A stretch of 64,000 nucleotides of DNA from Carettochelys insculpta (GCF_033958435.1 NC_134161.1:11532001-11596000); one strand, 5' to 3'. Counted from the stretch's first letter, positions 44,800 to 55,833 are shown. Notes: generated by a model not told the origin, from the sequence alone. Program-made: numbers and translations.

Positions 44800-47700
44800 A
44801 AGGACCTTCTCCTTTGCATTCCCAGTTTCACATCAGTGTTCAGTGTATGACCTATCCTTAGCTTTACCGCTCATTCCCGTCCCAGGCAGTGTGTGTTCTC
44901 TCGTTTAGTTCAGTGATGGCACACTGAAGTTTGTTAAAGTACATCAAGAGAAGGGTAGAGTTTGCCTGAAAGACGCCATCTGAAATAAAGCTGTATCGCC
45001 TTCCCAGATCAAATTATACTTCCCAGCTCCCAGCGCGAGGATGCAGCAAAGCCCTCTGCAAGAGCTCACCGCCTCCTCATCTCAGTTTATATCCCTAGTC
45101 CCCTGGCAGACGCTCCAAATGCTCACTCATCAGGGCTCGCTCCCTGTGCTAATGGCCCGCTATAAATAAGCCCAAGGAACAGTGATAGAGAACAATCATA
45201 AAAGGCAGGAGCATAAATTAAAGCTGATGTTATAATAAACTAGACAAGCTCTTCATCTGGGATTTTATGTTTCTCCTTGAGTCTGCAGCTCTGCCAAGAG
45301 AAAATGACTTCTGCTTTCTTTTGCCCATTCTCTCCTTTGGTAAAAATTGGGCCTGCGCGAAGAGAGAAAGAGAAATGTTAATCACAGTTTTGCAGTATTA
45401 TAAGCAGAGGAGGCCACAAGCATTTCCTGGAACTATTTGCAACTTTCCCTGCAGAGGTACTTGAAGACAAGCCTGCAAATTAACTGGCCTGAGAGGTTTT
45501 GTTCCTGGGTTTAGCTTTTTTTGTTAAAGAATTTTAAAGCTTTTAAGAGCCAAGATTGTTAGGAGTTGATCCGCAGTCTGTTCAAGTGACTAGGAGCCTT
45601 TCTGTTGTCTTCTGTCTGTGCTTTGGGTTGGGTCCAGTGTGAGTGGAGAGAAATGACCATGGGAGACGAAATGGAAAAGCTGCCTTTGGGGCATAAAGAA
45701 GCACATTCATTAACTTGGCTGGCCTGGTTTTCCTTCTCTGCATCCCACTGCTCCAAGGATTGGGAAGGGGCCGATGAGGGACATGGGTACATTTGGCTCT
45801 GCAGCTCGGACGTGCATTTTCATCACCATGGGAAGTCCCCAAAGCAGACTTATCGCACAACTAAAGCTTTTGACGATTGCCAAGGGGGCATTAGCCTCAC
45901 TCAGACACTGTGCCTTCTCTGGTACTTTCCCAGTGAGTTTACAGTGGTACCTATGCTGCATTGCCAGGCCATGAGAACTGAGACAACCCTGAGATCTTCC
46001 TGCTCCCAGAGTACAGCACCTCCCAACGTGTGCTGACATACAGGCTTCCTTAGACAGTGGCCAAGTGCAGCCAGTGATGCAGGCTGGGCTGTTCTGATAC
46101 CGTCAGTGCAGGGCAGTGGTGCATGTGAACCACCCAGTTACTAGATGGTGCATTTCATTGATACGTATTCAGAGACCAGCGCGGGTGAACCTGGACAGTT
46201 CACGTGAATGGTGCCACCCTGAGGATGTGGAGTCAAGTCCAGCCCAAGTCAGCAGTGACCATCATTTGTTGCCTTTGGATGGTTGCTTAGTAACCAGTGT
46301 AAAACAAATCTCAGGCCTTGTCCCCATCTCGTTCAGCCTGCGGGAGCACAGGCAGGATGTCACAGGCAGGCTGGAGTGTGTCGACTGAGCTCCCCTCCCA
46401 GAGCAGCACTGAGCCACACAGATGGGAAGGAGACAGCACGTACCCAGGGGGCATCATGCCAGTTTGGAAGATAATAAGACTTTGCTTTCCAGGACTGCAG
46501 AGCTGCCACCTTTGAATGCCACTAAGCACCCATGAAATATTCAGACGAAAGGATTCAGGGTGGGGAAGGTGGAGCTCCGGAAGCTACAAAAGTAGGTCGC
46601 ATGGGTGGTAGGCAGCACTCGCTGCAAGGAACACCTTCTCCTGATGGGCTTGTGTCTTTTCCTCTCATGGGTGCGTGTGGTTCCCCTGGCTGGTAGGAAT
46701 GCACAAGGACACAAGGTGTGTGTCCCAAGCAGCTGCAAAGACTCATGCCTCCCTCTCAGCGGCGTCCTCTGTTCGAAAGTTCAAATATGGTAACCCAAGG
46801 GGCGGAGGAGCACGGCATGGGGACCGTGCAAACAAGATAGCGAGGGGTGCTGCGAAGTCTTCGCTGTGAAGAAAAGAGTGGGAAAGCGACCCAGGGGGAG
46901 GGAGGGATGAGAAACTGGTGAGGAGACTATGGAGAAAGGCCTGAGAGGAGAGAGAAAAGGAGAGGAGGAATGAGAGAGGTGGCTAGCAGGGGGAGTGACA
47001 AGTCAGAGAAAGAGCTGGTTCACCTTTTTGCTGCCGTCTCCCCTTCAGGCCATTGCCCACCCTCCACCTAGTGTTCTGAAGTAGGCCCTGGATTGGCCCC
47101 TTCCTGCACTCTTCCATTAGCAGAGCAGCAACGCCAGGCTTTGCGATGTTCTATCCAGAATCTCGGCTTCCCACCAACCTCCGATCGTAGGATGCGCCCT
47201 GCCCTTCTCTGGTAGGGCACAGAGTGCACCACAGAGGAGCTGAGACTGAGCCAGCCTTTCAGCAGGCAGCTCTGAGGAAGACATGGCTAATAACCAATGT
47301 AGGGTTTCACACTGACATTCCCTGTAGGCTTTCATAGGCCCTGTCTCAGGCTACTGCTGCAGGATGAGCTGACCCAGATTCCATCACAGTCTGATGTGCT
47401 GTATGATGTCAGGCTTCACCCTGTGATGTCATCATTTGGACAGCACCCTGATTGAGGGCTGCTGCCATAGGGTTGGGGGGCAGGGAGTCCTTCCTAGCCC
47501 TGTCGCCAAGGAGCTTTGGCAGCTCCCAGCAGAGCATGCGGTTAGCTGTCTGTGAAAGCAAAGGGGAGTACCTGAGAATGGGGAGGGGCCATCCAGGGTG
47601 GGGCTTGATCTGGAGGATCCCTCCTCCTTTCCTTGCCATTGTGCACCCAGCATTGTCCCAGTGCAGCCGAGGGACACTGCTGTTCCTCCAGATGGAATAG

Positions 47701-48934
47701 GCATTGGACTGACGAGAGGTGGGGAGATTAACTGGGGCCAGAGGGTGGAAAAGCAGTCCAGGATTACACCAGTGGATGGCAGCGCTCTTTATTTCACTGC
47801 CAGCCTGTGAATAACTTCCTAGGCATAGATGTACATGGGGGCATGCAGGAGCTGGAAGCATGGTCAGCCTCCCATCTAACATCCCCAAAGGCTCAGATGA
47901 ATTCTGCACCAGTGGATTGAGGGTCTAAGCGATGGTGAACAGAAAGCTTGGGACTGTTTGCAAAGGGACTGGCCTGGTTAGCTCTGCCCCTGGGGTGGCT
48001 GTGCCTGAATCTGTGCAATGCTACTCTATGCTGATCAGCCAGTGGCCATGCTTTGATTGAAGGAAAGGATCCAACTTTGGTGCTTGAGAGCCCCCTTGCT
48101 ACCAGCTGGTTGCTTCTCTTACCCACCACCTTAGTTCATCAGCATCTCCCTGGTCTCATGCCGGGTCATTTTCTGCTCCATTTCCTCTCTGAGCCCTTCG
48201 ATCACCCCAGAGCTATCTGCTATCTTCACCGTCATCCCAGCTAGAATAAAATATGACTGCAACCGAGAAGTGTAGAAATCAAAGCCCCCCTCGGGGACTG
48301 TTTGCCCACATCACCTGTCGGCTTGAGAGCCTGTGTGTCCTTGGAAAAATATGTATTTCAGGCCGTGGGGTGCTAATTTGCAAGGCCCATTACTCAAATA
48401 AAACCTTAAAATAGCTGTCCATGAACCTTTAGTCCTGCCTCTCCCTCTGTCTGTACCCCCCTCGCAAGGTATAGGCTTCCTGTCAAGCCTGGGAGACAGA
48501 GGCAAAGATTTATCGATAGCTACTTTGACTCCAGCTTGCATTTTAATTATGTTGCCATCGGACTTTGCTTAGAATAAACTTCGGGGCTATTGTATTATCC
48601 TTGCTCTTCCACTCTCCAGATAATGCTGAGAAAGACATGGTTTTATGAAGTCCCTTGCATGGGCCCTCTTGCTGATACCTCTACACATCAGCAAAGGTGA
48701 TGGGTTTCAAAGACTCCAACGTACGCCTGTGCTGCAAAAAGAGGTTCTCTTCACTCAGACTGAAATATTAACAAAGGCACGACAGCTAGGCTTTTTGCTT
48801 TAGTTAGCAGCTCCATTTCAAGCCCACAGGGCAGCCTGAGGTTGAACAAAGGCTGCTAACCTGAGTTAAAAGTTGAGTTGCTGTCTCTGCGCTTCTATTT
48901 TAACTCGAGTTAGTTATGCTGCGTATAGGTATGC
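44800..48934. other. No gene; long single-copy stretch with possible conserved blocks
   Basis: No gene recognised in 4.1 kb. 44990-45260 ('aatggcccgctataaataag', 'aaattaaagctgatgttat') and 48290-48620 ('caggccgtggggtgctaatt', 'aagatttatcgatagctac', 'catcggactttgcttag') are repeat-free and look like conserved non-coding DNA. The longest minus-strand frame (47409-47909, 166 residues) and the plus-strand frame at 45605-46036 (143 residues) show no known domain and lie in GC-richer DNA, where chance frames are longer. Confidence 0.38.
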
Positions 48935-49455
48935 TTTGTCTGCGCTCACAGCTTTCAGCCACGTGGCTGTGTCCACGCACCCATGTCACTTGTAACTCAG
49001 GCAGCATGAACACTGTTTTGTCCTCACTTTTGCCAAAGAAAACCTTCCAACCCCTAGGAGGGGGGTTGTTTTCTTGGCAGCACTGTTTACACTAGTGCTA
49101 GGGCGGCAAAGCTTTTTGGGGTGGGGGAGGTGGGAATTTAAGCACCTGCGAATGACAAAAGCTTTGTCCCTCAATTGTCAGTGTAGAGTTACAGGAAAAT
49201 TGATGCTCCAGGGATTGATCTTCTGGGGTTCCATTTAGTGCCCCTCCTAGGGACACACTAAATCTAATGTTGAGGATGCTCCCATCCACTCCAAGTACTC
49301 CTTGCAGGCATGAGGAGTAAGGGAAGTCAAAACAAGAGTTTCTCCTGTTGAACTCCTGCAGTGGGGCCATGCCAGAAAGTTGGCTTAAAGTACGTTGACT
49401 CCAGCTGTACAATTAGCGTAGCTGGAGTTGCCTATCCTAAGTTTCCCCACGTGGA
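48935..49455. mobile_element. 'gtctacac'-type MITE cluster with an inner hairpin
   Basis: Contains the family words 'tttacactagtgctaggg', 'attgatcttctggggttcc', 'gaggagtaagggaagtc' and 'gtagctggagttgcctat', ending 'cccacgtggacctacccaaa'. 49031-49080 is a compact hairpin ('gccaaagaaaacc' against 'ttgttttcttggc') that probably marks the junction of a second, smaller element. Boundaries are approximate. Confidence 0.55.
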
Positions 49456-49559
49456 CCTACCCAAATCCATAATGAGGTACCCTAGCTAATTTTAAAATAA
49501 ATTAGTACGGCTAGGATGCAGAAGAGGGGTGGGAAGACATCAGAATTCTGTTCCTGTCT

Positions 49560-49690
49560 GTGCAACTGATTTACACCGTGTCCCTGGAGAACTGACCTCT
49601 TTGTGCCTCAGTTTTCCCATTTGTAAAATGAGGGTAACACTTATGTAAAGCACTTTGAAATCTATAGTGAAAGAAGAGCTAGAGAGCCAC
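49560..49690 (+). mobile_element. MIR SINE, 3' half
   Basis: 'ttgtgcctcagttttcccat', 'ttgtaaaatgagggtaacac' and 'gtaaagcactttgaaatc' are the diagnostic MIR core and L2-like tail. Confidence 0.88.
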
Positions 49691-49718
49691 AAGCCATGCC
49701 CATTTGAGTTAAAGGCCA

Positions 49719-51487
49719 TAGAATCATTGGGCTGGAAGGGACCTCAGGAGGTCATTGAGTCCAGCCCTCTGCCTAAAGCAGGATCAACCCTAACTAAATC
49801 ATCCCAGGCAGGACTTTGTCCATCTGGGACTTAAAAACCTCTAGGGATGGAGATTCCACCGTCTCTCTAGGTAACACATTCCAGTGCTTTCACCTCCTGG
49901 TGAAATAGTTTTTCCTAATATCCAGTCTACATCTCCCTCTCTGTAACTTCAGACCATCGCTCCTTGTTCTGCCATCTGTCACTACTGAGAACAGCCTCTC
50001 TCCATCCTCTTTGGAGCCCTCCTTCAGCAAGTTGGAGGCTGCTATCAAATCACCCCTCAGACTTCTCTTCTGCAAACTAAATATGCCCAAATCTGTCAGC
50101 ACCTCCTTGTACATCATGTAATCCAGCCCCCTCGTAATTGTTGTTGTCCTGTGCTGGACCCATTCCAGTGCATCCACATCCTTTCTCTACTGGGGGGGCC
50201 CAGAACTGAACTCCAGATGTGGCCTCACCAATGCCAAAAAGAGGGTAATAATAACTTCTCTAGATCTGCTGGAAATGCTCCTTCTAATGTACCCCCCAAT
50301 ATGTCATTAGCCTTTTTGGCTACAAGAGCACACTGTTGGCTCATATCCAGCCTCTCATCCATTGTAATCCCTGGGTCCATTTTTGCTGCACTGCTACTTA
50401 GCCAGTCACTCCTCAGCCTGTAACAGCGCTTGGGATTCTTCCACCCCAACTACAGGGCTCTGCACTTGTTCTTGTTGAACCTTATCAGATTTCTTTTGGC
50501 CCAATCCTCCAATTTATCTTAGTCACTCTGGACCCTATCCCTACCCTCCAGTGTATCTCCCTGTTTCCCTATCTTAGTGTCATCCACAAATTTGCAGAGC
50601 GTACAATCCATCCCCTCATCCAAGTCATTAATAAAGATGTAGAACAATACTTGCCCTAGAACTGATCCTTGGGGTACTCTATTTGAAACTGACCACCAAC
50701 CAGACATTGAACCGTTGATCACAACCCGTTGGGCCCAACCATCTAACCAGCTTTCTTACCAGCATTCAGTCCATGTACCCAAACCATACTTCCTTAATCT
50801 ATGGGCAAGAATATTGTTGGAGACTGTATAAAAAACCTTTGCTAAATTTAAGGTATGTCACATCCATTGATTTCCCCATGTCCACAGACCCAGTTACCCC
50901 ATTGTAGAAGCTAATCAGGTTGCTCAGACATGACTTGCCATTGGTAAATCTATGTTGACTATCCTTGATCACTTTCCCTTCTTCCAACTGCTTCATGCAT
51001 GGAGGATCCCCTCCATGATTTTTCCAAGGACTGAGGTAAGGCTGACCAGTCTATAGTTCCCTGGATTGTCCTTCTTTCTATTTTTAAAGAGGGAACAACA
51101 TTTGCTTTTTAACAGTCTCCCAGTCTTCACAAGTTTTCAAAGATAATTGCTAAAGGCTCTGCAATGACATCTGTCACTTCCCTCAGTACCCATGGATGCA
51201 TTACATCTGGACCCATGGAGTTGTGTATGTCTAGCTTTTCTAAATAGCTCTTAACCTGTTCTTTCCACACCAAGGGCTGACCAGCTCCTGCCCGTACTGC
51301 ACTGCCTAGTGCAATAGTCTGGGAGCTGACCTTGTCTCTGAACACTAAAGCAAAAGAAGCATAGAGTACTTCAGCTTGTCCCATACTATCCATCACCAGG
51401 TTACCTCCCTCAACCAGGAACAGCCCCACGCCCTCCCTGATCACCCTCTTGTTCTTAACATCTTCCAAATGAATGTCATCAGACCCT
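49719..51487 (-). mobile_element. CR1 LINE, 1.77 kb copy
   Basis: The largest LINE in the window. It starts (antisense) with the CR1 3' terminus 'catagaatcattgggctgg', runs through the 3' UTR and 'acttctcttctgcaaac', then about 1.2 kb of ORF2 (see the pseudogene entry) to about 51487, where it is 5'-truncated. No TSD was identified. The 3' UTR matches the young copies at the window's two ends. Confidence 0.95.
50519..51468 (-). pseudogene. CR1 ORF2 reverse transcriptase, decayed
   Basis: Minus-strand translation gives RT blocks in the right order: an N-terminal piece with 'GPDVMHPWVLREVTDVIAEP' (51127-51468), a middle piece with 'SCLSNLISFYNGVT' (50799-50996), then 'PQGSVLGQVLFYIFINDLDE' and 'KFVDDTKIGKQGD' (50519-50722). 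The catalytic box reads F-V-D-D-T, against F-A-D-D-T in active CR1. The pieces lie in different frames separated by stops and indels, so the gene is dead. In life it would reverse-transcribe CR1 RNA at a nicked target. Confidence 0.9.
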
Positions 51488-51591
51488 AGCAGTGTTTTGT
51501 GGCATTATTAGTTCAGGAACCACTATTCACCCTGGCAAAATGCCACCATATGTTTTCCTATCTTCAGTGGATCCATATGAGCATAATATTA

Positions 51592-51700
51592 GAGGTAACC
51601 ATATTAGTCTGTGTCTGCAACAACCATGAGACATCCTGTGGCACCTTTTTCGTCTATATATCTCTTAGTCTTTTAGGTGCCATAGAACTTCCCCACATTA
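51592..51700. mobile_element. Inverted pair of PLE tails, HHR centre lost
   Basis: The left half reads as a minus-strand tail ('gaggtaaccatattagtctg', 'atcctgtggcacc') and the right half as a plus-strand tail ('atctcttagtcttttaggtgccatagaac'-type). They abut at about 51650 without hammerhead cores, so the centre of a palindromic element like that at 54.35 kb appears deleted. Confidence 0.6.
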
Positions 51701-51762
51701 AAATGTAACATTTGCCATTGGCAAAGAACGCCTCCTCAAGGATATGCTATCAGAGACTGTGT

Positions 51763-51947
51763 CACTGCTCCCTCTAATCTTTTCTATCCATGTGCAGAAA
51801 GAATTTGTTAATGTGTGTCAACGTATTTGCATATTTGCACCACCAAGAGAAATACAGTCCCAGCCGTGGATGCTCTCCTAATCAGCTGGGTGGCATTTGA
51901 ATTTTTCTTGAGTGGCCACATAAGTGCCCAGCTTAAAGGCAACACTG
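51763..51947 (-). mobile_element. hAT-like MITE, 'CAGTGTTCCC' family, copy 8
   Basis: Left 'cactgctccctctaatcttt', internal 'gtttgcatatttgcaccacc'-like block and 'ctcctaatcagctgggtgg', right 'ggcaacactg'. Both terminal motifs are present; the flanks do not match. Confidence 0.78.
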
Positions 51948-53124
51948 GCCCCTGGAGATATAAAACATCCTCTGTTGGACTGAGTGGGGACGTCTCAGGA
52001 CGGGCACCGCTATGAATCCAGAATACATTGTCCTTAGTGTATCTCAAAGCATTTGGTGTTATGCCTCCAGGAAACCACTCTTTTAAAAGTGATTATTGTC
52101 CTAGCTATTTATTTATTTATTGCATCAGTGGCTGGGTCGTTAATAGCCTCCTGAAAATATATCAAGCCAGGCCATGTGGTCACTACGCGGCCAGTCCCAC
52201 TGCCAGATCTCATTTCTCAGGGAGTATTGTGCAGGGCTTTGTTAGTGGAATTAACAAAGCAAAGAGGAGGTGATGGTGACCTGTTACCAGCTGTCCCAGC
52301 TCTTTTAACCCTTGGCCTTAGAGTCATTCTGGACATGCAGCAGCATGTGCGGGGACAGTACGTTAACGGCGTATCTCTCTTCTGGACAGCAGGTGATACT
52401 ACTGTGTTCCATTGTTTCGCAGGCTAACTCCAGGAATGTTATCGAGCTGCAGGGCAGAGTTCCCACTGCTCACAGTCCCTGATGGGTGGGTGGGACTGTC
52501 ATGCACATACCTACTGTGGGAGACACCCGATGCTGCAAAAGTCGAGAGCATTAGCACTGATTTCTGCAGTTGCAGGGCTTGACAGTAGAATGCAACTAAT
52601 CCCCGATCCAACATGCACATCACAGCTTCAGCATGGGCTGATAATGGTCTTAGACGCCCCTCCTTTGTATTCATGACAATTAGTCATCTTTGCCTGGTTC
52701 CACCGTGACTGGTCTTAGAGCACTTCATAAATGCTGTGCGTGCATAAGGAGGAATCACCCTGCCTGGTGCAAAAATGCAGCTTCCTCCAGAGTGACACAA
52801 CTGCTCATAAGAGTGCCACACAACCAACACAAACCCAAACAGCAACTTTATTGGGGCAGATTGCAGGAAGATAGCCCAAGTGACAGCTCTAGTCCCAGGG
52901 CCTTTTTTTGTGCCGGTCCTGAGTACCAGCACCTCGGCTGCCCCAACCATGGGATTGTCTGTGGGTGGGGGTATGGGAAGCTGGCTGAATACCAGAACCT
53001 CTTTTTTTTTAAACAAAAAAGGCGCTATCTAATCCTGCTTTCTTGTCTCATCTGCATGAGTGATGCCCCTCATTGTTGTATAAAGTGTCTCTCTATCTAT
53101 CTATTGTGTTTGTTGTATTATTGT
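51948..53124. other. No gene
   Basis: No gene. Frames of up to 147 residues (52690-53133) have no motif. 52890-53010 ('gggcctttttttgtgccgg', 'gtaccagcacctcggctg') may be a dispersed repeat that I cannot name. Confidence 0.4.
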
Positions 53125-53215
53125 GATATCTAGGGGTCCCAGACCTAGATCAGGACCCCATTGTGCTAGCTGCTGTACAGAACAAACTGACGACCCAAAC
53201 CACAAAGTGCTTACA
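53125..53215 (-). mobile_element. L2/MIR-type tail, inverted
   Basis: Contains 'gatcaggaccccattgtgct', 'agctgctgtacagaacaa' and 'ccacaaagtgcttacaggc', the reverse complement of the tail seen at 28.4 and 30.2 kb. Confidence 0.7.
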
Positions 53216-54341
53216 GGCAAAGTTTATTTAGTACATCATCATGGGAAAATTGCTCAGAAAGAGGGTTTCATCTCTCTGGTGTTGAAATAAGTGATTGGGG
53301 CAGGGGGAAAACAAGAACTGAGCAATCGGAGAGGGGACTGATCCTGAACTCACTGAAGGCAATGAAACAACATCTTCAGCTCAGCGAGCAAAACAGTGAA
53401 ACCCTTACAGTGATCAGTGCCTGACTTCACAAGGAGTCTTCATCCGGTCCACAAATGCTAAATCGGTGCTCATTGAAGTCAATCGGAGTCTTGTTGCTGA
53501 CTGTCCAGGGTGCTGGCTGATGCTATGAGAGTGGAGGAAGGGTTGGGAAGGGGAAGAAGATCAAGAGAGCAAGAGAGGCCATTTTTCATGAGACGATGGT
53601 CAGGAGGAAAACAAACCAACCTCCCTGGAGGTGACCGTATAAAGCAGAGACGAACTTTCGTTAGATGTTCCGCACTGTCAGAGCAGATGTGTATCTCGTT
53701 GAACAATAAAAAAACAGATGTGTTTTGGAGCAGATTTGGCCAGGGAATGAGAGTGCAATCCCTACTGAGTCTCCCGGCTGGCTGGACGGCCAATTTATTT
53801 TTCCCCTTGCCTTGCGACAAAACTGAGGTGCCCGAGTTGAAATTGCTTTTTGGCGGGCTGGATTTCACGCTGCAAGTAAGCGGTGGCTCGGAGATGAATT
53901 GGAAAGCCACGCTTGTCAGGAATGAAATGTGATGAACTTCAGAGGGCGCATTTGGCGTTTTTTTTTTTATTGACATGCGACAGCCAGCGTCGGCATCTTT
54001 TTAATATACCGTGTTCTGGGGACGGAGCTTGACCTGGCACATTCTGGTGGAAATGATACATATTTATTAGGAAAGGAGAGTGTGAAAGTGTAACCCACTC
54101 AGTGAGTCAGACGCTATATCAGCAAAACACTTCTGTTATTAAAAATAAACAAAGACAAAGACAGTCTCATGGTGACAGCTTCTCTAATGTTAACTTTATT
54201 ACACTGTGACCTTCTTCCTTTGTGGGAGATTTGGGTCCTGACCTCACGTGGTGATTAAAAATCCCACAGCATTTCTTGCAAGAGAAAAGGTGCATCATTT
54301 GGGCTGAATTCTAACCCTGAGGATTTGCAATAGGTCAAAAG
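53216..54341. promoter_or_regulatory. Candidate conserved non-coding element (core 53500-54060)
   Basis: The core is repeat-free and CG-containing ('cgtataaagcagagacg', 'ggctggctggacggcc', 'gacagccagcgtcggc'). It is open on both strands at once (165 residues minus, 140 plus), which happens in slowly evolving, stop-poor DNA as well as in exons. Neither translation has a motif I know, and no clear splice signals frame them, so I favour a regulatory element over an exon. Confidence 0.35.
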
Positions 54342-54351
54342 TTAAAGTCCT
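54342..54351 (+). repeat. Target-site duplication, left copy
   Basis: TTAAAGTCCT, repeated exactly at 54559-54568 on the other side of the palindromic HHR element. Confidence 0.8.
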
Positions 54352-54430
54352 TAGAGAGGTAGCTGAGTTAGTCTGTATCTTCAAAAACAACAAGAAGTCC
54401 TGTGGCACCTTTTAGACTAACAGATATTTT

Positions 54431-54468
54431 GGAGCATAAGCTTTTATGGGCAAAGACCCGCTTCATCC
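54431..54468 (-). ncRNA. Hammerhead motif, decayed core
   Basis: Minus strand reads CGGATGA, the extra A, GCGGG/CCCAT, AAAA, GC-TTAT-GC and T-C. Core T4 and G12 are mutated, so it is not expected to cleave. Confidence 0.55.
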
Positions 54469-54473
54469 GATGT

Positions 54474-54511
54474 ATGATGAAGTGGGTCTTTGCCCACGAA
54501 AGCTAATGCTC
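54474..54511 (+). ncRNA. Hammerhead motif, one core change
   Basis: Plus strand reads ATGATGA (core C3 changed to A), the extra A, stem II GTGGG/CCCAC (perfect), GAAA, GC-TAAT-GC and T-C. Everything except C3 is intact. Confidence 0.62.
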
Positions 54512-54558
54512 CAATATATCTGTTAGTCTATAAGGTGCCACAGGACTAGTTGTTGTTA

Positions 54559-54568
54559 TTAAAGTCCT
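54559..54568 (+). repeat. Target-site duplication, right copy
   Basis: TTAAAGTCCT, identical to 54342-54351. Confidence 0.8.
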
Positions 54569-54846
54569 CGATTCTCTTGTGATTGGATGCTTACTGAAGA
54601 AAAATTCCCGTTGATATCGACAAGAGTTTTGTCTAAATACTAACAATGATGATTATTTGTATGAAGAACACGGAGAGGTTTTGAGTGAGACTCGGGCTCC
54701 AGCATGGAAGGTGCATTTGGTAAGAGTCAACCCCTGGTATGAAGAGCTCATGTAACCCACAGACCAAAAGGCTGTGGGCCACTGTCCCATGCAGTGGCAC
54801 TTAGACCACTGGCACAAGGAAAGAATGAGTATCCTCAGTGGCCTTT

Positions 54847-55101
54847 AGGGCTGATCTACACTAGAAATTCAACCTAAGATCCATAATTTGAAATGTGAGA
54901 ATTGTGTAGCTAGAATCAACCAATCTTATCTCAGATTTCCAGCACAGCCCCACTCTCCCACCAACTTCCCTTACTCCTCAAGACTGTCAACAGGAGCCTG
55001 GTCAGGGTTTGATTTAGCATGTTCCTAATAGGTGCACTCAATTGAACCCCGGACAATTGACCACAGCAGTGTCGATCTTCGCCTTAGAGTAGACATACCC
55101 T
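54847..55101. mobile_element. 'gtctacac' family MITE
   Basis: Ends AGGGCTGATCTACACTAG and (reverse complement of the right end) AGGGTATGTCTACTCTAA. The interior has 'ttactcctcaagactgtc' and 'gtgtcgatcttcgcctta', shared in inverted form with the elements at 39.3 and 49.2 kb. No TSD found. Confidence 0.7.
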
Positions 55102-55119
55102 TCGCTGAGAGCCAGATGG

Positions 55120-55330
55120 CTTTTAGCTCAAGCTTTGGAGGCTCCTGCTCTAAGCTTCAGAGGTCTTAGGTTTGATTTCACCTGTAGGCATTACACTCAC
55201 ATCCTAAATACCAAGAGACAAGGTGGAGACCAAGGAAGTGCCACACTTGCCATTTTATTCACAGGGATCCAAGGTGCAGGCAGATTCACTTGCGTCAGGC
55301 TGCACAGGAAATCTGTGACATAGCCCAGAA
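55120..55330 (+). mobile_element. Possible tRNA-derived SINE
   Basis: 'gcttttagctcaagctttgg' and 'ttaggtttgatttcacc' resemble tRNA A- and B-boxes at about the right spacing (50 bp). The downstream part is unassigned. The 62-residue frame here is not a gene. Confidence 0.35.
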
Positions 55331-55737
55331 TTCAACCCAGGCCTTTTGAGGGCTGAGGTTTTGGCAGAATAAGAATTTCATAGTTTGGGCTGTTGAGCTG
55401 CAGCTATCTGATTTCCCCCTTTCTGACTGTGGGACTTTTACAGCCCACATACAGCACTATGTGCGTAGGCCATAGTGGCAGGGGAGATCCCTCCAGTACA
55501 TTTATAGTGTACTTGTCACTATGATAATGCACTGCGTTTTTATGGTATGCAGTTAGACAGGTGCCAGCTTCCACAGCAGATGCAGTTGCATTTCAGTGGT
55601 GGGTGAAATTATTCCAGTGCACACTGTGAAAAGCTGGACTCTTTGTGGCTGAAACATGCTCTGAATTATAGCCGGGAGAGGCAACAAAGTCCTCTAATAG
55701 TGGTTGAATATTCTAGCTCGTCTTCAGTCAGTTAAAC
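55331..55737. other. No gene
   Basis: Nothing recognised. Confidence 0.4.
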
Positions 55738-55833
55738 CCAGATCCTCAAAGATACTTTTTGTGGGATGAGGGAAGTGATTGCCATTATAGCCAATGGGAG
55801 TTAGGTGCATTTATACCTTTGAAGATCCACAGC
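55738..55833. repeat. Short palindromic repeat
   Basis: 'cagatcctcaaagata' at the left mirrors 'acctttgaagatcc' at the right, with 'ccaatgggagttaggtgca' inside: a short foldback repeat common in reptile genomes. Confidence 0.6.

Larger units (their letters stand above)
54352..54558. mobile_element. Palindromic HHR element with exact 10-bp TSD
   Basis: A 207-bp unit made of two PLE terminal modules head to head. The left arm (54352-54470, minus) has the full tail ('gaggtagctgagttagtctg' to 'cctgtggcaccttttagac') and HHR. The right arm (54471-54558, plus) has HHR, 'ctgttagtctataaggtgcc' and a shortened tail ending 'gttgttgtta'. The pair is bounded by TTAAAGTCCT on both sides (10/10). The exact TSD means the palindrome inserted as one unit and was not made by two separate insertions. 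It codes for no protein, so movement would need a PLE RT and endonuclease in trans. Confidence 0.85.

Noticed and set aside
45605..46036. 143-residue plus-strand frame starting in 'atgagttcagtg'-like sequence
   Set aside because: A 109-residue minus frame overlaps it. No domain, and no exon boundary consistent with a vertebrate gene.
47409..47909. 166-residue minus-strand frame
   Set aside because: Lies in GC-richer DNA with equally open frames on the other strand. No motif and low-complexity-like composition.
54352..54558. Two independent HHR insertions landing head to head by chance
   Set aside because: A single exact 10-bp TSD surrounds the pair and no TSD separates the arms.
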